From positions 21,288,131-21,352,130 of the forward strand of contig OZ023206.1 of assembly GCA_963995525.1 (NCBI GenBank): a stretch of 64,000 nt of DNA, given 5' to 3'. The notes beneath the pieces were generated by a model, which saw only the letters and a program-made list of their open reading frames with translations, was not told the origin of the DNA and ran no database searches. Position 1 is the stretch's first letter, and each line of letters starts with the position of its first letter. Shown one piece after another: positions 13,105 to 27,500 of this stretch. Position numbers and translations under genes: made by a program. This stretch comes from Escarpia spicata. Taxonomy: Eukaryota > Annelida > Polychaeta > Sabellida > Siboglinidae.

Positions 13105-13500
13105 TGGCTCTACTGATAACATTGGAAGACGGGGGAGGGGGCGGGGGGGGGGGGGGAGGGGGTGCTGTTGAAAATGTTTCGTCGTCGAAACTTCAGATTA
13201 TTGTAACCTAAATGGGGACATGCACATTCCAAAGGTCTAGGGAGGCACGTGCCCCCCAAGACCCGCCTGGATCCGCGTATGGTCAGGGTATCGTTATGTT
13301 TAGATGGCCGCGCTAACATTCGTGGAAAATTCGTCATATGGCGAAATGTTAGGTGTAAGTCATAGGCGGATCCAGGGGCCCACGTGGGCCCATTCAAAAA
13401 GAAAGGTCAACGGGCACACACAATTACAAAGTTCTATAGGGGGCACGAACATTTTTCGACAGCCCCCCCCCCCCCCCCCCCCCCCCCCTCCCCGTCTTCG
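13105..13500. repeat. Inverted pair of dispersed repeats with G-run/C-run
   Basis: The left arm (about 13120-13290) reads 'gaagacgggggaggggg', a G-run, 'tgctgttgaaaatgttt', then 'ggcacgtgccccc' and 'ctggatccgc'. The right arm (about 13362-13500) is the same series in reverse complement: 'ggcggatccag', 'cccacgtgggccc', 'gaacatttttcgacagc', a C-run of about 28, then 'ccccgtcttcg'. So two related repeats lie tail to tail about 70 bp apart. A third partial copy of the 'ggatc...cacgtgcccc' part lies at 26588-26650. Confidence 0.75.
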
Positions 13501-13699
13501 ATATCATAGTCTAGCCAGCCGAAGAGCTGAAAATACGGTGACGCGACGGCGAAAAATGTTCTACACCATTTGGTTCGGCTGTCAGTGGAGGTCTTTGTGC
13601 CCCCCTCCCCCCCCCCACTCGGTTTTGGGATTTGTCCCGTCAACGTTCCCAACAGTACGCTGCAAGTTTGCGCCACGTTGCTGCCACAGTAATTAGCTA

Positions 13700-15200
13700 A
13701 TTCCTTCCACTTGGTAGCGCCACTGCGCTCGTCGCGTCAGGGCGCATGGTCGCCCAGCTAGTGCACCACGTGGCGCCACTGTTATTTCAATGTCTATATA
13801 TCGTATAGAGAAACCGAGCGTATTTTTTGATTAGGAGTATTTATCGGTGTTAGTATCTCCTCCCAGGTGCTGAGATCCACTCGTCTCGTTCTATGTTCAT
13901 TCACTTCCGTAGACCGTTGCTCAACCAACTGGCGATGCATTTAAATAGATTGTCATTTAGACTCGTAGAAGAAAGATCTATTGAAAATAATGAGCGAATC
14001 GTGTGGTGGCCATCCTCCAGAGGGCGCCATGCGGCGTTACGTTAGTTTTCCTGGTAAATATTCAACATGATCACATTTGTGCACAAATGTACACATCTTT
14101 ACTCATTGTGCAACATAACGATATGCTGAGCAGGAATATACATCTGCCACACAAACATCGTGACAGTATTTCCTCTAAGTTTCTATGTAGGTAAATCTAA
14201 TGCTACCAGCCCTATTTACAGATGCAGTAACATATTACTAAGCATGTGACGTAGAAGGTTTTAAAGTATATCAAGGGTTAACTGTTGCAGATATTAACAG
14301 TTGTGGACATTAACAGCAGTATTAGAGCGTGAAATTATGATAAAATTAATTATTATATAATAATAGTACTCGTTTAGCCTTTACTTTAGGGAAGAGCATT
14401 CTTCACAAAACTGTTACCATCATGGATTGTATTACACTGCCATGTTAAGCAGTAAGTTAAATAAAACTTAACTGATAACAAGCTAACTGTTTTAATTATG
14501 GAATGCACCTGAAATGCTAAATATTTTTTCACTTAACACAATTCATTTTAATATAATATTCATGCTTAGCATCGTGTTAACACAAGATCCTAAAATAGGG
14601 TAACTTACACAATAGTTCATAAGCAATTGTACATACGTAGGTCAAGAAATCGTAATACTGTGGACATTTATCACACCCAGATCACGTCTATGTAGCATAT
14701 AACTGAGGCAGTCTGTTCCGCATTGTTATTGATTAATTCCTACACAATCTAGTAACGGCATAAAATGACACCAAACGAACACTTCGAATTAGTCTTTCAC
14801 TTTGAATACATTTAAAAACACAACGGGGTTATGTTGTTTTATGTGTATAACATGACATGTTGTTCAATAAGGTGTGTGTTCAGGTAACGTAGAAGAGGCT
14901 GTATTTCTTGTCAATAGAGGCGTGTCAATCACATTGTGTACTGTCTCCGCCTTGTCATTTGTAGCACAAAAACACTCGACCATCGACTCGTGACGACCTT
15001 ATGTGACACGTTATTGGCGGGGTGATCATGGACGACGCTAATACAGAGATCACTAATCTGGCGGTTATCTCCATCGGCCACTCCGTTCACGTCTTGCATG
15101 CAACTAAACAGTTCGAGTAGGCTTAATATAGGTCAATGATATATTAGGCTCACAAACAAATCATGTTTATACATATAGTCTGTGTGTATGAGTGTGCGGT
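13700..15200. other. Non-coding DNA, no gene seen
   Basis: A CpG-containing patch at about 13690-13790 has 'gcgccactg' twice. Otherwise the sequence is AT-rich and I see no gene, RNA gene or clear mobile element. Confidence 0.4.
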
Positions 15201-15216
15201 CGGGTGGGTGTGGAAG

Positions 15217-16980
<1,764 letters not shown>

Positions 16981-17338
16981 CAGGAGCGTACCCAGGGAGT
17001 TTCTGCTTGCTCGGAAAGCCCCAAATCCTGTTTGTGATTTATAAATTATGGTAATATATGCAACATACAGCTTTACGGCAATGCCAATTTGGAAAAACCC
17101 ATCAAACGTCAATCCTGGGTACAACCCTGCCCTCAGACTTAGCAGGATACACCTTGTCTACCAGAAAGATTAAATAATTGCATGGCCCTAAACCATAACA
17201 ACCGCGCCAAATATTTCATACTGTTGATATTATTAACCCATGTTGCGGTACATTCTTTGAGTATTTTTTATAAGCGGCAATATTATTTTTTCGCGAGCGC
17301 CATTTGACTGAAATAAGCGGTCGCGCATTATGTAAAGA

Positions 17339-17351
17339 TACCGTGGACCAC
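17339..17351 (+). repeat. Target-site duplication, left copy
   Basis: The 13-mer 'taccgtggaccac' occurs here and again at 18539-18551, exactly flanking the LINE fragment. It marks the boundaries of the insertion. Confidence 0.9.
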
Positions 17352-18538
17352 AACTGGATCATCTTGGAAATAATGAAAGATGCAGTCGACCCACCGCTGA
17401 GAGATCAGCAAGCTGGATTCCGCCCGAACAGATCATGCGCGGAACAGATCGCAACACTGCCATCATAGTAGAGCAATCCTTGGAGTGGAACTCGCTCTAC
17501 ATCAGCTACGTTGGCTACAAAAAGGCGTTTGACAGCGTAGACAGGGGACTCTGTGGAAACTACTACGAAATTATGGCATACCAACCAAATTGGTCAACCT
17601 GATTAAGAACAGTTATGAAAGAACAGGCTGCATAGTGATCCATGGTGGACAGCAACCGAACCGTTTCGAAGTGAAGACTGGAGTTAGACAAGGCTGCCTG
17701 CTGTCCCCGTTCCTCTTTCTCCTGGCCATCGATTGGATACTGAAGACATGCACAACCCAGAGAAGAAATGGAATCCAGTGGACACTGTGGACGCAACTGG
17801 AGGACTTGGACTTTGCCGACGATCTGGCACTGTTGTCCCACAGCCACCAGCAGATGCAGGAAAAGACCACTGAATTGGCAGCCATCTCCTCACAGGTGGG
17901 TCTCAACATACATAAAGGAAAGACAAAGGTCCTCAATGTTAATACAGCCAGCACTGAGCCATTCACACTGGAAGGGAGTGCACTTGAAGAGGTAGAGGCC
18001 TTCACATACTTCATCGACAAGCAGGGTGGCACAGACGCGAATGCTCGAGCAAGGATTGGCATGGCGAGAAGAGCATTTATACAGCTCAAGAACATATGGA
18101 GCTCCAAAGTGTTGTCATTACACACGAAGGTCGGACTGTTTACCTCCAACGTGAAGGCAGTCCTACTGTATGGAGCAGAGACATGGAGGACAACTAACAC
18201 CACCACCAAGAAAGTACAACTGCCTATAAGAAGAATCCTCCAGATCCGCTGGCCAGACACCACCAGCGACACTGACTTGTGGAGGAGAACACACCAACTG
18301 TCTGCCGAAGATGAAATAAGAAGAAGTCGATGGGGATGGATTGGTTACACGATACAATCCATCGAATCCACGAAACCAGCATCAACTATCACCAGACAGG
18401 TTCTGACATGGAACCCACAAGACTGGAGAAAAAGAGGCTGTCCAAAGAACACGTGGCAAAGGGACAGGACAGAGGACTCTGGAGAGCTGTTGTCGACGGC
18501 CTATGCCCCAGTAGGGACGATGGGCGTAAGTTAGTAAG
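17352..18538 (+). mobile_element. RTE-like LINE, 5'-truncated, with 13-bp target-site duplication
   Basis: The insertion carries the C-terminal two-thirds of a non-LTR reverse transcriptase of the kind often annotated as craniofacial development protein 2-like (RTE/RTE-X style). The segment 17380-17580 encodes 'QQAGFRPNRSCAEQI' and '[10 protein letters not shown]' but has frame breaks. From 17590 a 314-residue frame runs through '[14 protein letters not shown]', the catalytic '[13 protein letters not shown]' and 'LLYGAETWR', to a C-terminal block with 'WGWIGYTIQ' and '[12 protein letters not shown]'. It ends in a short GTAA-type repeat ('gtaagttagtaag'), typical of RTE 3' ends. The first RT block is broken, so this copy is dead. 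Confidence 0.9.
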
Positions 18539-18551
18539 TACCGTGGACCAC
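18539..18551 (+). repeat. Target-site duplication, right copy
   Basis: Second copy of 'taccgtggaccac', immediately after the GTAA-type tail of the LINE. Confidence 0.9.
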
Positions 18552-20220
18552 TTGCAATAACACAAAAGTCATACTGGTGTATTTCCAACCACGGTACACA
18601 GCAATGAATGCGGCACAACATCCCATTGTATACACATCTCTCATTCTATGGCACTGTGATCGTCAATATACGCGAATCATATTTTCGACCCTAAAACGGA
18701 CATAAGCTCTGAAATTGGATACCCCGCTCCCGGTACCTTTTTAATTGGCTGTGACCATCAGATCTGATTAGATTATTGATTTGTTGATAAGGTCGTGTAA
18801 CTCGCAGAAAACACATTTAGCACGTTTGTAAACACGACGCGCGTCTACAGTTTAGACCTAAACGATTGCCAACACCGATACTAATTGTTACTGTCACAAT
18901 GCGTCTGAACCGGTGAGAGGAATTTCAAAACATTACCCAATTTGAAAACACTATAGAGCGTTTTCAAGTTAATTTCAAAATACTACCGTAGAGTTATTTC
19001 CAGGGTGACTGAAATGTAACAGGGGGTGAGGATTGGGGGCTGAGTTCTCAATATTGTTGGTATGTGTATGGGGCGGGGATGGAAATATGTTTAGCTCCCC
19101 TTTATTTCAGCAAGAGGGCTTGCGGTTGTGCTACTCAAATCTCAAGAATTTTTGTGAGCCTCAAAGCAGGTGCAGTTTGAGTTTTTTGTGAGCTTCCAGG
19201 GGGTGAATTTGAAGGCTTTTGGTGAGCCGCAGTATCCCAATATTCACCACGTTCCGACGCTTATAATATGTACTACCAACATGCATTGAATAATCCGGGG
19301 GTTGTTCAATTCCGGACCATGTCCGGAAAAGAGACCATTTGCACATTACCTTATTGCCTGTTTTTGTGAGTTTGCCTACGGCTTGATTTAAAGGACTGCA
19401 TCATTTTGTTGCGTTTTGTTTTGATACTTATGTTTTGTTCATATCTACACGGGAGGGCATCAGTCAGGGAATTAGTGGTGGAAGAATAAACTGGTTCTAA
19501 AAGAGGAAAAAGGTGGATGGTCGCTCTGGAAAAATAGTTGGGGTTGACAGTTAAATGGGGACTGACTCTCATGTAATTGAGATCCCTGTCACGTCCAACT
19601 CTTTATAGACATTGTGTAAATCTTGGAATAGATTGTAAGAGATGTAATTTTTTGAGATGAAGCATCGCGCGAGGATGACATGAAATGGTGGTATCTTGTG
19701 GTGGCCTACGCAACTCGTGATATCGTCTTCGTACGATTATTTTCACAATAGTTAATTAAAGAGGATTGGTGGGAAGCCGGAGAAGATAAGCAGGCCTCTT
19801 AGTAAGATTGGATACAGGCAAACTAGCAAAGAGAGCAGAGATATACTAGAAGATGAAAGGAGGATGGAATATGGAGAGACCGAGAAGGCGGCTGACAGGA
19901 CAAATGGAGAGAAAGAATAGAACGAGTGGTAGTCTACAACAATGCTGTGCCTGACCCTTATCCCTACAGCTGGGAACAAGGAGAAAGATCATATGGGTCT
20001 GCATTAATTGATTGCATTGTCCAACTGCTGACTTCTCTGTACCGAGAAGGTATAGAACTTACATAGTTTAGACGTAGGCTCTAGGGCATAGGCCCATGCC
20101 AATATACCCCCCCCCCCCCCCTACGTGGGAGGCTAGTAAATGAGCAACCGATGTTCATTGCCATATTACCAGGAAATCAAGTTTTCTGCAGTTTTATAAA
20201 AGGCCTACTATAGGGGTAGA
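18552..20220. other. Non-coding DNA, no gene seen
   Basis: I find no supported gene. A C-run of about 16 lies at about 20108-20122. A purine-rich stretch at 19770-19930 has an open frame on the minus strand (19752-19979) that resembles no known family. Confidence 0.4.
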
Positions 20221-20224
20221 CCTC

Positions 20225-20750
20225 TAAGGTTATTGTGAAGAGGAATGAGGAGGAAGAGGAGTATCAGGTGGAGGATCATTAGGAAAGGATGATCAAGAGG
20301 AAGAAGGGCAGGATCAGGAGGAAGAAGAGAATGATCAGTAGGAGGAAGAGGAGGATCATGAGGAGGAAGTGGAAGATCACGGGGTGATCATGAGGAGGAA
20401 GTGGAGGATCCTGAGGAGGAAGTGGATGATCAGGAGGAGGAAGTGGAGGATCATGATGAAGAAAGGATGATCAGGAAGAGGAAAGGATTATCAGAAGGAG
20501 GAAGTTGGATCATCAGGAGGAAAGAAGGATGATCAGTAGGAGGAAGAGGAGGGTCAAGATGAGGGTCAGGAAGTGGAAGAGGAGGATCATGAGGAGGAAT
20601 GGAGATCAGGAGGAGGATCAAGATGATGATCGGAAGGATGAAGAGGATGATCATGAAGAGGAAGGGGAGGATCACGAGGAGGAAGAGGATCAAGATGTGA
20701 AAGAGGATAATCAGGAGGAGGAAGAGGATGATCAGGAAGAGGATAAGATT
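20225..20750. repeat. Purine-rich imperfect repeat (GGAGGAAG/GATGATCA)
   Basis: About 520 bases with strong purine bias on the + strand, built from degenerate units such as 'gatcaggaggaggaag' and 'gaggatcatgaggagg'. The acidic Asp/Glu-rich frame at 20505-20780 and the Ile/Leu/Pro-rich antisense frame are products of this composition. Mirror-symmetric purine tracts of this kind can form triplexes. Confidence 0.85.
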
Positions 20751-21199
20751 ATCTATTATGCAGCTGAGGATCTACTCTAATGTCCTACTTAGAAACGTGT
20801 ATGCATCATATGAATCCATGAAATAGACCTTTTAAATTATTTATTTACATTTTTATTACATTTTAGTGCAACTTCTACTGACTTTATAACAAGTATTTGT
20901 TAACGTTTTTTTATCATGTGGACATTTTAATTATATATGTATCTATTTATTTATATATTTAATTATATATATATTAACTCTACTTCTACAAAAGAACTGT
21001 GATGGTACATACCGTGTGAAATGGCACAAGTGAAACAGACGCGAACTACATCACGTCTGCCACGCGAAAGTGCACATAATAATAATAAATAATAATACAT
21101 GAACAAATTCGGCCCTTTAGGATTATGTAATTTTGAACAGGCCCCTAGACCTAGTTTTGTCGACAACTTGTAATCGCCCTGTCAATCAACCGGGTTTCT

Positions 21200-21515
21200 T
21201 GAACTTAACTGGAAGTAACAAACTTGCGGGCGCATCACATTCATATCCCGCACAATGACATTATTTTAACTGGTAATTATTCACAGATCTTTGCTGACCT
21301 GTGACGGTGATAGCCAGCACGTACTACTCAAATCTCAAGAAGCGTCACCGGAGATTAGATCAAATCCTGCGGGCATAACGAGGCCTACGTGCAACACGTG
21401 GCCGACCCATCATAAATGCGGCTCGACTGTCGAGAGCACCCCTTAGCGAGCGACGACACCCACCGTCCGCTACGCCTGCTGCTGCTAGTGCAGACAAGTG
21501 CGTCCTCTCGGCAAG
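21200..21515 (+). promoter_or_regulatory. Probable promoter/5' UTR of the M17 aminopeptidase gene
   Basis: Directly upstream of the proposed first coding exon the sequence becomes richer in CpG than its surroundings, with 'gtcgagagcaccccttagcgagcgacgacac' type content and a 'cacgtg' E-box at 21395-21400. I see no clear TATA box at a fixed distance. This is inferred from position and composition only. Confidence 0.3.
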
Positions 21516-21529
21516 ATGACATCCTACGG
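21516..21529 (+). CDS. Coding exon 1 (microexon) of the M17 aminopeptidase
   Basis: ATG ACA TCC TAC GG is followed by a consensus donor 'gtaggt'. It ends with two bases of a codon and exon 2 begins with one base, so the frame closes and places Met-Thr-Ser-Tyr-Gly just before the conserved N-terminal block 'LPYTLHAIGDLN'. An A at -3 gives good start context. The 541-aa product fits the usual family length (about 520-540). Exon 2 itself has no in-frame ATG upstream of this block. RNA evidence is lacking, and another distant first exon is possible. Confidence 0.6.
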
Positions 21530-24500
21530 GTAGGTACTCGTGCTTTGTTCGGCTCAAAACATCGCTATGACTGTGTAGACGCACAAGTGACAGTTGCCGT
21601 TGATAGAGCGAGCGAGACGGGGGTAACCGCTTCGACTTCTTCCAAAATGTTTATGTTAACTTTTATTCGTGTTTTGTTTTGTCTGACTAATAATGTATTG
21701 CTCTACATCCGAATGAGCCGGTCATAATCATATCCGATTATATCGCCGTGCTGTACTGCTAGATTACGGCATAAAGTCGCACGTGTTAGGGGAAATGCTT
21801 TGTTCTTTCTCCATCATAACCTATGCACATGGTTTAGTAAGCGGGTAGGTTAAATGGCTTCATTAAATGTGTAAATACTTCGTTAAGTAATTGTGGACGT
21901 TCGTTTGTCCCAGGGCAGTATACCATATTTCCCACTCCGTAGCCTAGGCTTTAGCTAGCCTCGGCCTTTCAGGCTGTAGCTTTAGCTAGCCTCGGCCTCT
22001 CAGGCTGCATTTGCGGGCGTTTGGAGTTGAGAGAGAGAGCGAGAGAGAGAGAGAGAGGAACTTGGTATTAAATTTGTATTAATTAGTACCTGTATGTATT
22101 GCATACGGTGCAGTATAAAAAAAATCCGTAATTTTGCTTAAACTTAAATCTTGATATTGAGTCATGTTAAATAAATCAGTGACAATAAAAATACAATATT
22201 TGAGACTTTTTGAGGGAGGAAATAATCAATAATTTGTGAAGATACACTGTTAATATGGTTTACTGATAATACTAGTAGAGGGGGGAAATATTACAGAAAA
22301 TTAAAAATCTAGCAAGATGTTGAATGTCATGATGTCTATGGAATATAAGCGTAAAACAAAAACTCTAGAATTCTTAGTACAAATAAAATTTTTAATTGAT
22401 CACTAAGACTACATGTACCAAAACGATGTTAAGCAGACTTGGTTATATGTGGATAATCCAACTGATGAAATTAGTAAGTTAGATAATGCTGGTGAGAATA
22501 GATAGTAACATATTTAACCACCACATCAGGTAACTTTTATCTTGCTTGTTAAGATCTTGTGACTGCAGATATCGCCAATGACATGAAGTGGATCTTCAAA
22601 GCACGATTCTTGTTGTTTAAGATATTAACACACCCAGTTTTTGGACACACCTTGTGTAACACTGTTTGGGGTCACCCTGTGTAGCCTTGTACCACGACAC
22701 CCTGATTAAATAATTTTTTACAGATGTCTGACTAGTTTTCAAATATGAATCGACTAAATTATGATTATTGTTTACAGGTCTTACAGTTAAAAGAGAGTTG
22801 CTAGTGTACCAATAAGTAAATCCAATAGATCTATTTTATTCACAAAATTGTCATTGATAAAATGTATGGTGAAATTTGTTCTTTCGTAACGGCTTATTTA
22901 TTCTTAAATTCAAGTTAAATTGTTGGTGCTTGCATAGTTAAAGATAAGCAAATAAATTGAACTTCTTTCCATGTCTGAAAGCTAATGCCACATTATTTTT
23001 TATGTAGAAGTGGCAAAGGTTTCAACATTCTTGGTGAAAACGACCGTGCAATCAGCCCATGATAGGGCCACTATTACATAACACTATATCAAAGTTTTAA
23101 CATGGTCATACCATAATAGACTAGGCTAATGAAGTAGACTGTCTGGAGTTTCACACCTTGAAATAAAACAACTCTGAAACCTGTATTCATGATGGATTTT
23201 AGTTTAATGGGCATGTCAAGTGCATCAAATTTCTAGAGCCTACCTTAAGTGTTATTCACACGTTACCGCTTGCTGACTGATGGGCTGATGGCACTTACAT
23301 ATATGTTGACAAAGTCTGTAAACTTTTGACATTTACATGTATAAGTTGGCAACGTATGTGAACATTTTGAAGTTGATATGTAATTTTTAGTTTTCGGTAC
23401 TTATTGTCACTGTCAATGAGATGAATGAAGACGTGATTTTTGTGTGAAATAAATAGTACGGTCCATTCAGTGATTTCTGTTTATTGGTACTTAAGTCATA
23501 GATATTTTGATTTCATTTTAATTATTAAGGCTACTTGTAAACTTATATAAATTAATAAAAAAAGTGATTATGAGTTGTACCAGACCCTGGTTGGTCATTT
23601 TATGAAATTTTGAAAAAATATACTATTTAATTTTCTTATAGTAACCATTGTGACTTTTTTTAGTACAATTTACAACAAACAAAATAAATTATCTCATATA
23701 TATATATATGTAAACTAGTCAGTGATTGTTTTATCAACTATTACTAAGAAGCGGCAGTAATAACTAACAGATCGAAGAAATCTCTGACTGTGCTCGGTCG
23801 TAAACATGCTTTGTTTGCAGCATGCACACATTCCTAAGTCTCAGCCTGTGATCAAAACTCATAGAAACATATCTAGTCTGACTATGCTCAGATAACACTG
23901 GCCCACTACTTGTTGGTGTCTGGTCAATCAGCCCGGGCAATCAGTAATTCTAAGCCTGTGCTTAGAACATCATGATGTGTTCGTTCATGCGTGACTTGCA
24001 TAATGCATTCAAGGACTTCCTGACTGAATCTGATAACTTGTGAAGTTCACATGGAGGTCGACCTACTTTTAACTGCCATTAGTGTGGGATTTGAAAATGT
24101 CTGCGTCGTGTTAATATATCATACACAGACAGTGATTAGCTGTGTTATGAACTGAAAACAAGTGACATTCGGTGTGGCGGAAATGCAGATATAGTATATT
24201 AAATGCTGATATTGTATAATACAGGGATGAGAGGGTTCCGCGGAAATTTTGGTGTTTTGGGAATCCAATTGGGTCATTATTGTAATTCGTCCAGATCTGA
24301 GGAGAAATTGTTTGGGATTTATGTATGAGGGGTTGCACAGCTGAATAAAAATAAATAAGTTCTGGCATAAACCGTTGTACTTGACCCAAACGTAGTACTG
24401 TTACATCACTTATATGCCCTCTGATTGCTCAAGAGATATAATTTGGCTGTAAACCCATAAGTGCTTAGCATTATGAAAGGCTATTGCATAATTCAAATTT

Positions 24501-27500
24501 AATGATGTAAATATATCTCGTTTCCATTTGGGAACATCAGGGAAACACCCAGGGAAACACTAAATCGGTGTCTGGTGACTCTGCTGTTGGTTAATAATCA
24601 GATCATTTCCTGGCTTGACAGTGGCGACCTACAGTGGCATGTTAGTGGAGCATATCAAACTAACGTGTTGATACGTTCAACTTTGCTGTGCCGTGAACAA
24701 AACAAAGACTTATAATCAAGCTTCGTTAGTTTGGTTCTGTTTGAAACTAATAATAAATATTTGTATACGCAATGCCGCTATTGAAGAGTTAGCTTTCATG
24801 CAGGACCGTTCTGGTCTCTGTGCTTCGTGTACTGCCTTCCGATGTTCCCTCTAGGTGGAAACATAATGTTCTTGCTGCGGATAGGCAAGGAAGCACGGAA
24901 TGGTGTGCTTATTGGCGGCCTTGTGCGTGTATATAATCAACTACATGATGCATCATGAAACTTCTGGACAAACTTGACGAGGTTTGCTTTCGAGAAATTG
25001 ACGAAACACTCAGGAACAAATTTTCGAGCAGATTGGTTACAGAAAACTGTCGAAATAGATGTCGATAGAGGCAACAAAATAACTGGGACCAAAGAGGACT
25101 TTCTAAAAAAAACACGGATCAACCAGGTATCATTTTGTAATGACTGAAGTATGGTGGGCATGGTTTTGTGCTGATAAGGAACCATGTTCTTACCGATAAA
25201 CACTGTACAACAACATGTATGCGGTGCACGAACATCACCATTTCTACTGCCTTTGGATCGACTACTTCAACAGTTACATCCAGCACTACGGCGCGGAACC
25301 AGGCCCCAATCACCCCTGTTTCAGATACCTGTATTGCCAGGTACACAACTGATTTCATTATTAACAAATTAAATATTTCTTTACAAGAATTGGTCCAACT
25401 TCATTGAATAATTTCAAAAGATAACAATTATGATGTTTATTTAATATAGACGGTCAACAGCTTGACAGTACCAATTCTATATGGGATGGTGGAAGGTGAG
25501 AAAAACATAAAAATAATCTCAGATGTTACTCCTTACCATGTTAGAATGGCTCTGACCCTAACCCATTTAAAAACGGCTTACAGCACCCAACACCAGGAAC
25601 CCCACCTAGAAAGCAATTGCAGCGCTCATACCTTGCTCCGCTTGATCTCAACAATTTTCAGCGGTTTTGATCAAATGTCACTCATCCCTGATAATAAATA
25701 CAGTACCTTTTAATTATTGTTTGTAAAGGTTGTAGAGGTCACTCGCCGTCTTTTACACATGGCTGCAGGGTTTTTAAGAACTGGGACACGGGTAAATTAC
25801 CAGGCTTTGGCGATCAATGTACCTGGTTATCAAGGACGACGCAAGACATCGCACTCTGCTTTTCGAGTGCCTTTGTGTTACAAATTGTGCTGTACAGTTA
25901 AGTGTATCAATTATGATCATGACATATCTCAACAATTTGAACATTGGTCACCGACTGTCATTTGTGCATTCCCGATAGAGTCCGCCACTGTGCATTTTCG
26001 CATCTCAAACTAAGCTAAGAAGCAGAAATGTTAGAAGTCGTATAGCCACATATGAGTATTTAATTATTGCGAGAGTTTTACGGAACTGTACAGCTATGGC
26101 TATGCCGATGAAGCACGGCATGTTTGCAACCATCAAGTTGAAGTCCTGAAAAGCGAAACTGTCTTTCTTTGGCTTGTAAGATAGGTTTCTGATCTTTTTT
26201 CCTAATCGGTTTATTGCCACACTTTTGTTTTATGAATGATGATTCAGAAGGCCCAAATCATGCTCCGGTGTGCGTCGACTTGCGCTGTTTTATTGCTCTT
26301 TCCACGCGCATTGCTTGCTAACCCTCGGCCGCAGCGGCGCAGACTGACATAATCCAGGGTGCTATTTGAGCCTAAAAGGTGGCATAAAACGCAATATTTT
26401 ATTAGTATTTTGTAACATCGCATGCCTGAAACTTTGTTTAAAGGTGGAAAGAACACACTGAGATTTAAAATATAGACAAGACATTCAGGTCTAGTACATA
26501 ACGGTGGCATCAAGGTGGGCTTGGTTTCTACAGGTTCCAAATGGCATGTGCACTAGGAAGCTTTAGGCTTTTAGAGTCCAAATCATAGACGGATCAAGGG
26601 AGGCCTGGGGGGCACGTGCCCCCTAGACCTTTGGAATTTTGCATGCCCGCAGACCTTTGTAATGGGCCCACGCAACCGTGTCCCCAGACCGATTTGACAA
26701 CAAATTTAAACAGGTAATGTGAATTCTGCTAGCAGTTATTTTTACGATGGACAACTATTCACTGACAATGACATGTTATAAACCTTATAATAACATCATT
26801 GTGAAACACTTAAATATTATTTTTAATATTTACTGTGATAGCTATTAATATTATGAAACCAACGTATGAGCACTTTAGTAAACAAGCCTCCTGTGCTTCG
26901 ATTTGGAGCTAGATTAATCGTGGCAATTCCTGGATGTAAGGATTTCATTTCCACCATACTGGTAGGAGAATGAATGTCCTCATAGCGTTGTCTACAGATG
27001 TGTCTGTGGAATTGTGTTACAGATCACGTTGTATCCGTAGAGGTCCGTGACTCTGCAACGCGCTGTCACTAGGTCAGGGCATGAGGTACGGATGGCACGT
27101 TATGCTGTCCCTGCTTTGAGACTCGTGGTCTCTGCTGTCAGTGCATTTAACAAAAACCCTAGGCTGGATGGTAGGTGTCAGACTGGCAGTTGGTTTGAGT
27201 CCTGCTGTTTTGTTCACCGCCCTTTGCCAGTCTTGGAGGGGATGCTAAACATTGCTTGTCCCTTCTACCTGCTGTCTAGGCAACGTGATACTTACAAGGG
27301 GAAATGAAAAAAACATGTCATTCCCTCTTGATGTACAGAAACTGGGACGAGTGCTGCATTAGCTACACTGCAAAAAACTTACATTGATAAAGGAATATTT
27401 AAGTGCCTAGTCTGGCTGGATACCAGCATTACATTAGACCACACATTATTATATAATTATTATCGCCATCGATCGTCCTTGGACGTAATACCTTTTTAGC

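Noticed and set aside
17613..18272. 219-residue minus-strand frame
   Set aside because: Antisense shadow of the RTE-like reverse transcriptase.
20505..20780. Acidic Asp/Glu/Arg-rich 91-residue frame
   Set aside because: Explained by the purine-rich tract; no start, splice or family support.
24909..25407. Cluster of overlapping open frames on both strands
   Set aside because: No recognisable domain in any frame. The region is in intron 1 of the aminopeptidase and may be an old repeat, but I cannot support that.
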